Shown: positions 26,021-35,252, numbered from the stretch's first letter. The stretch: DNA of 64,000 nucleotides from Clostridium niameyense (GCF_001243045.1 NZ_LN849007.1:1392989-1456988), one strand, 5' to 3'. Numbers and translations are program-made. The notes: a model not told the origin generated them from the letters alone.

Positions 26021-26506
26021 TTATTCAAATATACTTCTATGAGAAAGGTGTACATCAGTAGTTGAATTTATTTTTATATTTAAATTACCTCTAGAACCTT
26101 TACCGACAATCCTAATAAAATATTTACCGTTTTCAGGTGTAGTTAAATTTAATGATGCTTTCCCATTTGATTTATGAGTAGCTATAGCTTTATATTCCGA
26201 ACTTAAAACTACAATGTAAAGTGTTCCTTTAGTGATTTTAGAGTTATCTATTATTTTTATTTTATTATCTTTTGTTGATTGAAATTCCATCAAAGACCAT
26301 TTACCATCAAATCTATCAAAATCAAATTTTCTACCATTTTTAGTTTTTTCCTCATTAAACATCTTTGTAATACTTACATTATCTTCTTTACTTATTAAAT
26401 AATCAATAGAATCAATATTAGGTACTGTACTTTTACGTATTACTATGCCAAAAATTATAATAATTACAATAGCACAGATGCTAGTCTAAATATTTATTTT
26501 CTTCAT
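26021..26506 (-). pseudogene. Exported or membrane-anchored protein gene with an amber stop at codon 7
   Basis: A good ribosome-binding site (GGAGG, 6-7 nt upstream) and ATG 26506 open a frame MKKINI that meets TAG at 26488-26486. The same frame then continues open for about 155 codons: a hydrophobic anchor (SICAIVIIIIFGIVI), then a soluble beta-rich domain (GTLYIVVLSSEYKAIATH, GKYFIRIVGKGSRGNLNIKIN). A 113-residue piece from an internal ATG (26362) is open but lacks the anchor. One nonsense change seems to have silenced an otherwise intact gene of unknown family. Confidence 0.65.
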
Positions 26507-26517
26507 GTTAACCTCCA

Positions 26518-26540
26518 TATTGCCATTACCACTGGCAATA
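26518..26540 (-). promoter_or_regulatory. Hairpin abutting a ribosome-binding site
   Basis: An 8-bp stem (TATTGCCA / TGGCAATA) with a 7-nt loop immediately precedes the GGAGG of the nonsense-mutated gene. It may be a leftover translational control element or operator. Confidence 0.35.
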
Positions 26541-26759
26541 AAAATATTAATAAAAATTTATATACTTATTTGTTCATCTAAAGATAACAAACTTATGTAC
26601 ATCTTATCAATCAGACATTTTTATTAAAACAAAAAACACTAAAATGTGTACTTGATTGAGTTAGAGACTCCCTAATATAAAATTTCCTTACTATCCATTC
26701 TGTTAATTCTATATTTGAGAATAAAATATAGAAGATATAAAACTTATAAAAAAATTTAA

Positions 26760-26811
26760 AACTTCTTATTTGTATTTTCTGGGAAATATATAAAAATACA
26801 CTTAAGAAGTT
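26760..26811 (-). terminator. Terminator of the nucleoside-salvage operon
   Basis: A long imperfect hairpin (AACTTCTTA…TAAGAAGTT, inner TGTATTTT / AAAATACA) followed on the minus strand by TTTTAAATTTTTTT. It lies 64 nt past the pyrimidine-nucleoside phosphorylase stop. Confidence 0.6.
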
Positions 26812-26874
26812 CTAAATAAATTTATTATTTTCAATGCTGCCTATAAAAGAACTTTAAGTTCCAAGAGATTTAAA

Positions 26875-28179
26875 TTATGACACTATATCATGAATTAATG
26901 GAACTTTTTCATTACAAGTATTCTCTATAACATAGTTGTTTATTATATCTTTTACGGCTTTTTCACCTTTTGCCTTATCATTTGCATGAACGTAAGCTAT
27001 AGTATCTCCTTTTTCTACTTTGTCTCCTCTTTTTTTGTTTAGAACTATTCCTACAGCTAAATCTATTACGCTTTCTTTAGTAGCTCTTCCTGCTCCAAGT
27101 TCCATAGCTACTATTCCTATATTTTCAGCATGTATTTTATTTACATAACCTTCTTTTTCTGAAATTACAGGTATTATATAATCTGCTTTTGGAAGTTTTT
27201 CTTCACACTCTACTAAAGTTTCATCTCCACCTTGGGACTTTATAAATTCCTTTAATTTTTCTATAGCTGTACCTTTTTCTATAGTGTTTAAAAGCATAGA
27301 TTTTGCTTCTTCTATAGTTTTTGCCCTATTGGCTAGAACTATCATATTACTACCTAATGTTAAGCACAATTCTAATAAATCCTTAGGACCCTTTCCTTTT
27401 AAAGTATTTATAGCTTCTTTAACTTCTAAAGCATTTCCTATAGCAAATCCTAAAGGTTGATCCATATCTGATATTATAGCCACGGTATTTCTTCCTACTG
27501 TTTTTCCTATGTTAACCATTTCAGTTGCTAACTCCCTAGCATTTTCCACAGTTTTCATAAAAGCTCCTTCTCCAACCTTCACATCTAAAACTATAGCGTC
27601 TGCTCCCGCAGCTATTTTTTTACTCATTATGCTAGATGCTATTAATGATATATTATCTACTGTAGCAGTAACATCCCTTAATGCATATAATTTCTTATCT
27701 GCTGGGGCTAAATCTGCTGTTTGACCTCCCACTGCTAATTTTATATTATTTACGTTATTTATAAACTCTTCTTCTGTCATTTCTACTGAAAAGCCTTTAA
27801 ACGTTTCTAATTTATCTATAGTACCGCCTGTATGACCTAATCCTCTTCCAGACATTTTAGCTACAGGTATACCTAAAGCAGCTACCATAGGTCCTAAAAC
27901 TAAAGTAGTAGTATCTCCTACTCCACCTGTACTGTGCTTATCTACTTTTATACCTTGTATTTTTGATAAATCTAATATATCCCCAGAGTTTACCATGGCT
28001 TTTGTAAGGTCAACAGTTTCTCTTCTATTCATCTTTTGAAAATATATTGCCATAAGCAATGCTGAAGCTTGATAGTCCGGTACATTGCCTGCTGTGTACT
28101 CCTTTACAAAATAATTTATTTCCTCTGTAGTAAGTTCATTACCATTTCTCTTTTTTAATATTAAGTCGTACATTCTCAT
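26875..28179 (-). CDS. pdp: Pyrimidine-nucleoside phosphorylase
   Basis: 434 residues of the thymidine/pyrimidine phosphorylase family. It cleaves uridine, thymidine or deoxyuridine with phosphate to the base and (deoxy)ribose-1-phosphate. The family signature [16 protein letters not shown] is intact, the phosphate-binding [13 protein letters not shown] is present, and the C-terminal PYNP domain carries [18 protein letters not shown] lies 8 nt before the ATG. It follows a truncated and a full purine nucleoside phosphorylase gene, forming a nucleoside-salvage cluster. Confidence 0.95.
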   Translation of the reverse strand: MRMYDLILKKRNGNELTTEEINYFVKEYTAGNVPDYQASALLMAIYFQKMNRRETVDLTKAMVNSGDILDLSKIQGIKVDKHSTGGVGDTTTLVLGPMVAALGIPVAKMSGRGLGHTGGTIDKLETFKGFSVEMTEEEFINNVNNIKLAVGGQTADLAPADKKLYALRDVTATVDNISLIASSIMSKKIAAGADAIVLDVKVGEGAFMKTVENARELATEMVNIGKTVGRNTVAIISDMDQPLGFAIGNALEVKEAINTLKGKGPKDLLELCLTLGSNMIVLANRAKTIEEAKSMLLNTIEKGTAIEKLKEFIKSQGGDETLVECEEKLPKADYIIPVISEKEGYVNKIHAENIGIVAMELGAGRATKESVIDLAVGIVLNKKRGDKVEKGDTIAYVHANDKAKGEKAVKDIINNYVIENTCNEKVPLIHDIVS

Positions 28180-28212
28180 AAATTTGTCCTCCTTAAAATA
28201 CAGAAATAGATT

Positions 28213-28410
28213 TTAAATATTACTTGTTATTTCTTTAATTGTGGATACAGAAAAATTAGGTATATTAATATAACTTATAATCTTTTTATTTTGTATATCG
28301 TCCACAATATCTCCAAGAGCAGAACCTAATATTATAGCTATATCTATATTTTCATTGTTTACATTTTTAATATATTCTTTAGCTTCATTTATACTCTTTA
28401 GTAAATCCAT
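28213..28410 (-). pseudogene. Truncated purine nucleoside phosphorylase copy
   Basis: 65 residues aligned to the first ~62 residues of the adjacent punA: the GIILGSGLGEL phosphate loop appears as AIILGSALGDI, and IPNMPVSTV as IPNFSVSTI. After that it diverges and stops, so the remaining three-quarters of the enzyme are missing. A good AGGAGG ribosome-binding site remains. It is a decayed tandem duplicate and cannot form the active site. Confidence 0.75.
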
Positions 28411-28458
28411 AAGATTCCTCCTAAATGAACTAACTATCTATATAAAACATAAACACAT

Positions 28459-29274
28459 TTACATATTTTTTATAATTTCTTTTACTAAAGTAACAAAAGT
28501 ATTTTTTACCCTATTTGAGGTTTCTATTACTTCTTCATGATTTAATGGCTGATCTAATATACCAGCTGCCATATTTGTAATACAAGATATTCCTAAAACC
28601 TTAATTCCACAATGATTTGCTCCTATAACTTCTGGTACTGTAGACATACCTACCGCATCCGCTCCTAAAAGTCTTAACATTCTTACCTCTGCAGGTGTTT
28701 CATAAGTTGGACCTGTCATCATTGCATAAACACCTTCTTGAAGTTTTACATCTAATTTGCTTGATATATCTTTAGTTAATTTTATTAGTTCTCTGTTATA
28801 AGGTTCAGACATATCCGGAAATCTTGGTCCTAAATCATCAATATTTTTTCCAATTAAAGGATTGTCAAATGAAAAGTTTATATGATCTTTTATTATCATA
28901 AGATCTCCTGGATTAAAACCTTCATTTACTCCACCAGCAGCATTAGTAACTATTAATTTTTCTATACCTATTTCTTTCATTATGTAAACAGGAAGTATTA
29001 CATCTTCCATTTTATTTCCCTCATAATAATGAACTCTTCCTTGCATCATAATTACCTTTTTTCCATTTAAATCTCCACATACAAATTGACCTTTGTGACC
29101 TGCTACTGTAGATACTGGCATATTAGGTATATCACTATATTTTATTATTTGTTTATTTTCTACAAGTTCACCTAATTCACCTAGCCCAGATCCTAATATA
29201 ATACCTATTTGTGGTGTTTCTTTTAAATTTTCCTTTACAAATTCTACGCTTTCTTTTAATTTCTTTAAGTCCAT
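28459..29274 (-). CDS. punA: Purine-nucleoside phosphorylase (trimeric, PNP class I)
   Basis: 271 residues. It phosphorolyses inosine and guanosine (and deoxy forms) to base plus ribose-1-phosphate. The phosphate loop GIILGSGLGELGELVE, the GHKGQFVCG and GRVHYYEGN segments, the conserved VTNAAGGVNE and the specificity-loop region MTGPTYETPAEVRML are all present, with GADAVGMSTVPE near the C-terminus. It is downstream of xerD and upstream of pdp, an arrangement shared with Bacillus (ripX-drm-punA-dacF). Confidence 0.95.
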   Translation of the reverse strand: MDLKKLKESVEFVKENLKETPQIGIILGSGLGELGELVENKQIIKYSDIPNMPVSTVAGHKGQFVCGDLNGKKVIMMQGRVHYYEGNKMEDVILPVYIMKEIGIEKLIVTNAAGGVNEGFNPGDLMIIKDHINFSFDNPLIGKNIDDLGPRFPDMSEPYNRELIKLTKDISSKLDVKLQEGVYAMMTGPTYETPAEVRMLRLLGADAVGMSTVPEVIGANHCGIKVLGISCITNMAAGILDQPLNHEEVIETSNRVKNTFVTLVKEIIKNM

Positions 29275-29335
29275 TATTATTCCTCCTCTTGCTCTTGTTT
29301 TAATCTATAATTATTAATATTTACTTTTAGTTAAA

Positions 29336-30211
29336 TTATGCCCTAGGATGTGCATTTTTATATACTTGTGCTATTTTGCTTTTTCTTGATATAGTTGAAT
29401 AAATTTGAGTAGCTGCTAAATCTCTATGACCTAATAATTCCTGTACAGATTTAATATCTGCTCCATTTTGAAGAAGATGTACTGCAAAAGAATGTCTTAA
29501 AGTATAGGCATTTATAGCTTTATCTATACCAGTTTCCTTTGCATAATGCTTAATTATTTTCCAAAACCCTTGTCTTGTAAGTTGTGTGCCTTTCAAATTT
29601 AAAAATAAATAATCTAAATTATATATGTTTAACTCTGGTCTAACTTGTAAATATTCTTTTAAACAATTTACTGCATAGGAACCTATCGGAATTATTCTTT
29701 CCTTACTTTTAGTCCCCCTACATTTTATATAATTAAACTTTAAATTTATATCATATATAGTTAAATTTAAAAGTTCTGTAACTTTAGTTCCTGTAGCATA
29801 CATAAGCTCAAGCATTGCTTTATCTCGCAGACCTTTTTTAGAATTATCTGGAGAATTTAATAAAGCATCTACTTCCTCTACAGATAGTATTTTAGGTATA
29901 TTTCTTTGAACTTTTGGTATATCATAAGATAATGTAGGGTCTTCTAGTACAATTCCTTTTTTTATTAAATACTTATAGAAATTCCTTATAGATACTATGT
30001 TTCTAACTATAGATGAAGTAGCATGTCCAGTTTTTTCTAAGTGTTGAACATAAGCCATAATAGTAACGGTGGTTGCAGATTTTAAATCTTCCTCTCTAGT
30101 AGTTGCAAATTCCTTAAATTTAGTTATATCTCTATTATACGCATCTATAGTATTTTTACTTAAACTTTTTCTTTGAAGTTCTTTTAAATATCCTTCTAAA
30201 ACGCTACTCAT
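29336..30211 (-). CDS. xerD: Tyrosine recombinase XerD-like, with altered catalytic residues
   Basis: 291 residues with the N-terminal SAM-like core-binding domain and the C-terminal catalytic domain. The nucleophile Tyr271 (TQIYS), Arg239 (TLRHSF) and His262 (LLGHRDL) are present. The first catalytic Arg is Lys143 ([11 protein letters not shown], usual form TGxRVSEL), and the position before LRH normally held by His is Tyr236. XerD with XerC resolves chromosome dimers at dif. The start is ATG 30211 behind AGGAG; the frame extends 15 codons further to a TTG without a good site. The synteny (spoIIM, small gene, xerD, punA) matches the Bacillus ripX locus. Confidence 0.87.
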   Translation of the reverse strand: MSSVLEGYLKELQRKSLSKNTIDAYNRDITKFKEFATTREEDLKSATTVTIMAYVQHLEKTGHATSSIVRNIVSIRNFYKYLIKKGIVLEDPTLSYDIPKVQRNIPKILSVEEVDALLNSPDNSKKGLRDKAMLELMYATGTKVTELLNLTIYDINLKFNYIKCRGTKSKERIIPIGSYAVNCLKEYLQVRPELNIYNLDYLFLNLKGTQLTRQGFWKIIKHYAKETGIDKAINAYTLRHSFAVHLLQNGADIKSVQELLGHRDLAATQIYSTISRKSKIAQVYKNAHPRA

Positions 30212-30262
30212 TCCACATTCTCCTATTATTTCAGACTTATTTATTATATTCAACAAATTTTT

Positions 30263-30493
30263 TTAAAAACCTTTAAAAAAATTACTGAAAACTAATATAT
30301 AGTTATAAATTAATTTAACTTTTAAGTTTAATCTATTAAAAACTAGAGTACTATTTTCATAAACATGATTTTTCATAAAAAAATTATAAAGAAATAAATC
30401 CATTATTTTTGGAAGCAAGATGCCAAAAAACAATAAAATAATAAAACATTTTATTGCAGTAATCATGCATTCTTTATATTCGTAAAAAATCAT
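30263..30493 (-). CDS. Small membrane protein between spoIIM and xerD (YqzK-position)
   Basis: 76 residues with one N-terminal membrane helix (about residues 10-30) and a short basic tail. Its ATG overlaps the spoIIM stop as ATGA, so translation is coupled to spoIIM. In Bacillus subtilis the small protein YqzK (DUF4227) occupies the slot before ripX; length and topology are similar, but the sequence is too divergent to claim homology. Function unknown. Confidence 0.65.
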   Translation of the reverse strand: MIFYEYKECMITAIKCFIILLFFGILLPKIMDLFLYNFFMKNHVYENSTLVFNRLNLKVKLIYNYILVFSNFFKGF

Positions 30494-31137
30494 GCCATAA
30501 ACATCCCCATTCTTTCTACTACTAACTTTATCATATTAGGGGTTATATATGATTCAAGTAAAAAGCCCACAAACATAATAATTGCAATAAACATAAATGA
30601 AAAAGAATAAGAAGTTACTTTAACCCACACATTTTTTTCCCATAATCTATTGGTTTTGTTTCTTAATAGATTTACAGAAAACTCCATGGCTAAAACTGAT
30701 GCAAATATTACACACGGAATATATATTAAGTTTTGAGGAAGTACACCTAAAAAAGACATCCAAACTCCTTTTATCCCTAGAGCGTTTACTATAAAACTAG
30801 TTGTAAATCCTATAGTGAAACCCTTTATTATATCTATAATAAGAATAACTGGAATGCCTATCATAGTTAATCCTAAAAACCATATTCCTATTATAAGAAC
30901 TGCATTATTTTTAATAGTTTCTATTAATACAGATTTTGAATTTATGCCTCTATTATTTAAAGTGTTACTAAAATTTTGTAAATAACTTGATAAATCACTT
31001 TTTTCAAAAGACCCCATATATTTTACAGAATAAATACCCAAAACCACCCCTGTACATATACAAAGTAAGCTTACTACATAGAGCCAAAAGTTTTCCTGCA
31101 CATGTTTATTTATGCCATATAGAAGTTTGTTTTCCAT
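30490..31137 (-). CDS. spoIIM: Stage II sporulation protein M
   Basis: 215 residues with five hydrophobic segments. SpoIIM is the membrane component of the SpoIIDMP machine that degrades septal peptidoglycan and drives engulfment. The family pattern is clear: an extracytoplasmic stretch after the first helix, then FLGLTMIGIPVILIIDIIKGFTIGF and the LPQNLIYIP turn. It is followed by an overlapping small gene and xerD. Expression in the mother cell under SigE is known for the family; no promoter was assigned here. Confidence 0.9.
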   Translation of the reverse strand: MENKLLYGINKHVQENFWLYVVSLLCICTGVVLGIYSVKYMGSFEKSDLSSYLQNFSNTLNNRGINSKSVLIETIKNNAVLIIGIWFLGLTMIGIPVILIIDIIKGFTIGFTTSFIVNALGIKGVWMSFLGVLPQNLIYIPCVIFASVLAMEFSVNLLRNKTNRLWEKNVWVKVTSYSFSFMFIAIIMFVGFLLESYITPNMIKLVVERMGMFMA

Positions 31138-31202
31138 AATAATTTATCCCCCTTTTGTTAACTATCTTTTTTATATTTATGATAGTAAAAGAAGTTATAT
31201 GT

Positions 31203-31733
31203 CTAAATTAAATAATCAAACATTATAGCACTTATACTTTTAGCATCTATTATTTTACCATCTTTAATTAAAGATTTTAATTTCTTTTTATCTATTTCCA
31301 TTAAATTTATAAATTCATCCTCATCCTTTAGACCATCCTGACCTTTATAAAGTTCTGTAGCTTTATACATATATATATATTCATCTGTAAATCCTGGTGA
31401 TGTAACTATTTTCCCTAAGTATTCAAGTTTTTTTGCTCTATATCCGGTTTCCTCTTCTAACTCCCTTTCAGCACAAGTTCTTTTATCCTCACCTTCTTCA
31501 ATTTTACCTGCAGGTATCTCTAAAATCTCCATGTCTATAGGTTTTCTAAATTGTTTTACAAATATCAATGTATTTTCATCCTTATAAGTTAATACCGCTA
31601 CTGCTCCTGAATGTTTTACAATTTCTCTCATAGATTCTTTTCCATTAGGTAATTTAACCTGTTGTTTCACTACATTTATTATTTTGCCTTTGTATATTGA
31701 TTGTTCATTTAAAGTTTTTTCATAAAACTCCAT
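31203..31733 (-). CDS. nudF: Nudix hydrolase, ADP-ribose pyrophosphatase type
   Basis: 176 residues. The Nudix box is complete (G-KIEEG-E then AERELEEETGY, matching Gx5Ex7REUxEExGU). The N-terminal beta region has VKHSGAVAVL and the LEYLGKIVTSPGFTDEYIYMY stretch typical of ADP-ribose pyrophosphatases, which split ADP-ribose to AMP and ribose-5-phosphate. Bacillus nudF (yqkG) likewise sits just upstream of the spoIIM/ripX region, supporting the assignment. Confidence 0.9.
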   Translation of the reverse strand: MEFYEKTLNEQSIYKGKIINVVKQQVKLPNGKESMREIVKHSGAVAVLTYKDENTLIFVKQFRKPIDMEILEIPAGKIEEGEDKRTCAERELEEETGYRAKKLEYLGKIVTSPGFTDEYIYMYKATELYKGQDGLKDEDEFINLMEIDKKKLKSLIKDGKIIDAKSISAIMFDYLI

Positions 31734-31990
31734 AAAACTCCCTCACTTTATATATTTTAAATTTATTAAAAGATATGATTTCTAATATTCTTAAATAATT
31801 ATAAGATTTATTATATGCTAAAATTAATAAAATAATGTAATTTAAAAGAAGCCAAATCTAATGATTCTACCTTCCTCTATGTAAATTATTTATCTTGTAT
31901 TTCTTCACCGCATTCCTCGTCGCAGTAGGTCTTAAATCCTCTTTTAATATGATAAAAATTCCCAGTATTAATAAGGTGTTATTGATAAAC
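31734..31990. other. Gap with a cysteine-motif fragment
   Basis: No complete gene. On the minus strand (about 31885-31975) an open piece without a start ends in KRGFKTYCDEECGEEIQDK, a short tail with two cysteines. It looks like the end of a lost small protein. Confidence 0.3.
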
Positions 31991-32646
31991 TTAGTTAATT
32001 TTTCCTAATAACTCTCCTTTCTTTAAACTAAATTCCTCCTCCGTTAAAACGCCTTCTTTTCTTAATTTATCCAATTTGTATATTGCATTAATATTTGGAT
32101 CTATATTAGCTTCTCTATCTTGTAATAAGCTCTTTTCTTTTTCGGGTATTAACCTAAAAAAACATCATAATCACTAGATTTAAACTTAATAATTTTTTTG
32201 TTCCCATTATCATCTAGTAATTTTATTATAGTTGTTCTCTTATCTATTACTTCAGTTTTAATTTCTTTTATCCTATCCCTATCTTTTTCTCCTTCTATAG
32301 CTGATCTAATAATGGCTAAGTCAGTACCTCCACCCCTAATATTAGTGTACATATCTCCTATTCTAGTAAAATACATTATTCTATCTATAGGTATTGTTAT
32401 TTTTCCATAATCATTTCCCCCTATTTCATCTGCTATAAAATATATATTATTTTCATCTTTCCATACATATGAGACTTGACCATCCTGGCCATTACTATTT
32501 ACACATACGCTACCAAACTCAGTATCTACTATAGTAATTAAACCTGCCTTTTCTCCCAAACCATATTTTTCTTCAAGTTGTTTTCTTGTGATTTTTTCTT
32601 TTTTAATTGTTAAAATAATAAATAGTATAATAATTAGTGTTATCAT
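31991..32646 (-). pseudogene. SHOCT-domain membrane protein split by a frameshift in a 7-base homopolymer
   Basis: The first part (32646-32149, ATG behind GGAGG) has an N-terminal membrane helix and a soluble domain ending at a TAA after DYDVFLG. Adding one T to the T7 run (plus-strand A7 at 32156-32162) lets the frame continue through FFRLIPEKEKSLLQDREAN into a complete SHOCT domain (NAIYKLDKLRKEGVLTEEEF…KKGELL) with its own stop at 31991. This is a textbook C-terminal SHOCT module. Either the gene is frameshifted, slippage restores it in some transcripts, or the base is a sequencing error. Function unknown. Confidence 0.75.
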
Positions 32647-32776
32647 TATAATTCCTCCAATCAAAATATTATCTAATAGATTACATCACTACAAATATTC
32701 TATATTTTATGGTAATTTACTTCTAATATTTTTATATTTTTCCTATTTATTAGTCAAATTTGACAAGTTTTTATTG

Positions 32777-32841
32777 ATATTAAAGAAGAACACTTTCTAT
32801 TAAAATTTAATATTTTCATAGAAAGTGTTCTTCTTTAATAT
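32777..32841 (-). terminator. Long hairpin terminator of the MATE gene
   Basis: A 24-bp perfect stem (arms beginning ATATTAAAGAAGAACAC) with a 17-nt AT loop, lying 46 nt past the MATE stop. Confidence 0.8.
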
Positions 32842-32886
32842 ATAAAAATTAAAAATTATATTTTTTCTTTAAACCTAATTCAATTT

Positions 32887-34281
32887 TTAAAAAGATGAAA
32901 CATCCTTCATTGTATCTGAATTAGTTTCTCCTATTTTTTCCTTTTTTAAATTTTTTTTCAGCCAAATGGCCATTATTAAAGTTTCTATAAAGGCTAATCC
33001 ATCTGCTGCAGTTTGACAGAATATTACCCCTTCTAATCCTATAAACTTAGGTAATATAAAGATTAAAGGTATATAAAATATCCCTTGTCTAGAAACAGAT
33101 AGAATAAATGCTCCAAAAGCCTTACCTAAAGCTTGATATAATACTGAATACGTATTTACATATCCAAATAAAGGAAATAATAATGATGCAGCTCTAAAGG
33201 CTTTTACCCCTATATCTATAACTTCTTTGTCCTTTGTAAATATAATCATACAACCTCTTGCAAAAACTATAAATAAACCAGATATAATAATACCAGCTAT
33301 AGTACTCCATTTAATAGATATTTTAACGGCTTCTTTTAATCTATTAAAATTTTTGGCTCCGTAATTATATCCTGCAACAGGTTGGAATCCTTGTCCTATT
33401 CCAAATACTATATAAAATCCTATAGACATAACTCTAAATACTATACCCATAGCTGCTACTGATGCATCTCCATAAGGCTTTGCACCTAGGTTCATAAAAC
33501 CTAAAGCAAAACTTCCTAATACTTGAGTTACAAAAATAGGAATACCTATCTTAAGTATTTCAAAAAACATATTAAAAGTTGGCTTTAAAAACTTTATTCC
33601 TAATTTTATATAGCTTTTCTTAGAATAATAATACCTTAAAAGAAAAATAAAAGATACTATCTGTGATATAACTGTAGCAACTGCTGCACCTTTTATACCC
33701 ATACCAAGTTTAAACATAAATATAGGATCTAGTATTATATTTATAACCCCACCTATACAGGTAGCTACCATACTATATCTTGAATTTCCCTCAGCTCTAA
33801 TGGTGTTACTCATTATGGCTGTTCCAATGGTGAAAATAGATCCCAATACTATTGTATATCCATATTCCTTAGCATAGGGCATTGTACTTTCTGTTGCTCC
33901 ATACATCAATAAAAATTGATCTAAAAATTTTATAGAAATCACAGTAAAAATCAAGCTAAATATACACCCAATCACTATAGTAGATGTAAGTGTTCTATCT
34001 GCCTCCTTTTTTTTCTTTTCTCCCAACAATCTTGATAGATAAGAAGCACCTCCTGCTCCAAACATAACTCCTATAGCCCCAATAAACATAAACAATGGGT
34101 ATACTATAGATACTGCAGCAATAGCACTAGTATTGTTAAGCATACCAACAAACATAGTATCAACTATATTATAAATAGCAGTAATTAACATAGCTATTAT
34201 TGCAGGTACTGATAACTTTAAAAGTACCTTAGGTATACTCTCCTTCTCCATCATTTCTGCTGTAGATATTGTGTCTTTCAT
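32887..34281 (-). CDS. MATE-family multidrug/Na+ antiporter
   Basis: 464 residues and 12 hydrophobic helices in two repeats. Characteristic MATE segments are present (PAIIAMLITAIYNIVDTMFVG near the N-terminus; GQGFQPVAGYNYGA in the C-terminal half). It exports cationic drugs or metabolites with Na+ or H+. The start at 34281 has only a weak ribosome-binding site. It is preceded by a leader of about 100 nt with a 9-bp stem, suggesting leader-based control. Confidence 0.88.
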   Translation of the reverse strand: MKDTISTAEMMEKESIPKVLLKLSVPAIIAMLITAIYNIVDTMFVGMLNNTSAIAAVSIVYPLFMFIGAIGVMFGAGGASYLSRLLGEKKKKEADRTLTSTIVIGCIFSLIFTVISIKFLDQFLLMYGATESTMPYAKEYGYTIVLGSIFTIGTAIMSNTIRAEGNSRYSMVATCIGGVINIILDPIFMFKLGMGIKGAAVATVISQIVSFIFLLRYYYSKKSYIKLGIKFLKPTFNMFFEILKIGIPIFVTQVLGSFALGFMNLGAKPYGDASVAAMGIVFRVMSIGFYIVFGIGQGFQPVAGYNYGAKNFNRLKEAVKISIKWSTIAGIIISGLFIVFARGCMIIFTKDKEVIDIGVKAFRAASLLFPLFGYVNTYSVLYQALGKAFGAFILSVSRQGIFYIPLIFILPKFIGLEGVIFCQTAADGLAFIETLIMAIWLKKNLKKEKIGETNSDTMKDVSSF

Positions 34282-34299
34282 ATTCTTTTTTGCCTAATA

Positions 34300-34375
34300 A
34301 AAGCCTAGAAAAGCTTAGACATTCCTCCCCTCATATTTTAAATTTTTATAATAAAGCTAGGCTTTGGATTTAGTC
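34300..34375 (-). promoter_or_regulatory. Structured leader of the MATE gene
   Basis: On the minus strand AAAGCCTAG (34375-34367) can pair with CTAGGCTTT (34308-34300) across about 58 nt that includes GAGGGGAGGAATG. A five-codon mini-frame (MSKLF) starts inside it and stops within the 3' arm. This could be an attenuator, a riboswitch of unknown class, or chance. No riboswitch consensus was recognised. Confidence 0.35.
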
Positions 34376-34439
34376 TTATTTTTATAAACTTAATTATTAA
34401 TATAACTAATTAAAATTAAAATAGTTAGTATTTAAACTA

Positions 34440-35096
34440 TTACTCAAGTACAAAACCAAACAAATACTCAATATCCAGTATATGTATCCTTTGATCTACA
34501 ATATCAATTATTTTTTCTTTTTTCAGTTCACTAAGGATACGATTTACACTGTTTCTTGTGGAAATACCACAAAATCCCGCTATATCCTCATTAGTTATTG
34601 GAAAGTCAATTAAATATCCTACTTTTTGTTTTTTACCAAATTTACTAATCAAATTATACAAAAATGCACAAACTGCGCCCTTTTTACTATTCATAATCAT
34701 AACTTGCTGATTATGTATACTTTCAGATAATTTAGATCTATAATAATCTTTTATGTATTGTTGTAATTCTAAATTATTATTTACATATTGCCAAAATGTA
34801 ACCCGTGGAATTTTATAAAAAATCGCTTCCTCAGATTCAACTCTTACATTAAATGGTGAAGATGTATAATTACTAACTTCATCTCTTAATAAGGAGATAA
34901 TATCAGGAACACAAATATAAGAAATGTTGAACTCGCGTCCATTCTTTAAGATAATACTTGTTTTAATTATTCCTTTTTTCAAAACATAAGTATATTGTTG
35001 TTCTAATCCATAATAAGTTAAATATGTATGATATTTCTTGGTAATAGTTCTTGTGTTTCGTTTTTCTAAAAATTCAATTAAAAACTTTGAATCCAC
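34440..35096 (-). CDS. Crp/Fnr-family regulator, probable lactate-racemase regulator
   Basis: 218 residues. A cyclic-nucleotide-binding-like beta roll occupies the first ~140 residues, and a C-terminal winged HTH (NEDIAGFCGISTRNSVNRILSELKKEKII) follows. It lacks the Fnr cysteine cluster, so it is not an obvious oxygen sensor. GTG 35096 follows AGGAGG. It diverges from larA and the aquaporin gene, as larR does from the lar operon in Lactiplantibacillus plantarum, where the Crp/Fnr-type LarR activates in response to the L-/D-lactate ratio. The role is inferred from this arrangement. Confidence 0.82.
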   Translation of the reverse strand: MDSKFLIEFLEKRNTRTITKKYHTYLTYYGLEQQYTYVLKKGIIKTSIILKNGREFNISYICVPDIISLLRDEVSNYTSSPFNVRVESEEAIFYKIPRVTFWQYVNNNLELQQYIKDYYRSKLSESIHNQQVMIMNSKKGAVCAFLYNLISKFGKKQKVGYLIDFPITNEDIAGFCGISTRNSVNRILSELKKEKIIDIVDQRIHILDIEYLFGFVLE

Positions 35097-35252
35097 ACTA
35101 TATCCTCCTAAATATTAATAAATTACTTAACTATACAATTTAAAAATCCACAATTTTTTCTACAATTATGCCTCTAACATTTATAAAAATTTTAATTAAA
35201 ATAAATAAAAATTAACTATATATTTAAAGGAAATAGTTCAAATATACAATTT

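Noticed and set aside
29336-30211. Phage or integrative-element integrase
   Set aside because: The tyrosine recombinase sits in the conserved spoIIM-punA neighbourhood, and no attachment sites, phage genes or direct repeats flank it.
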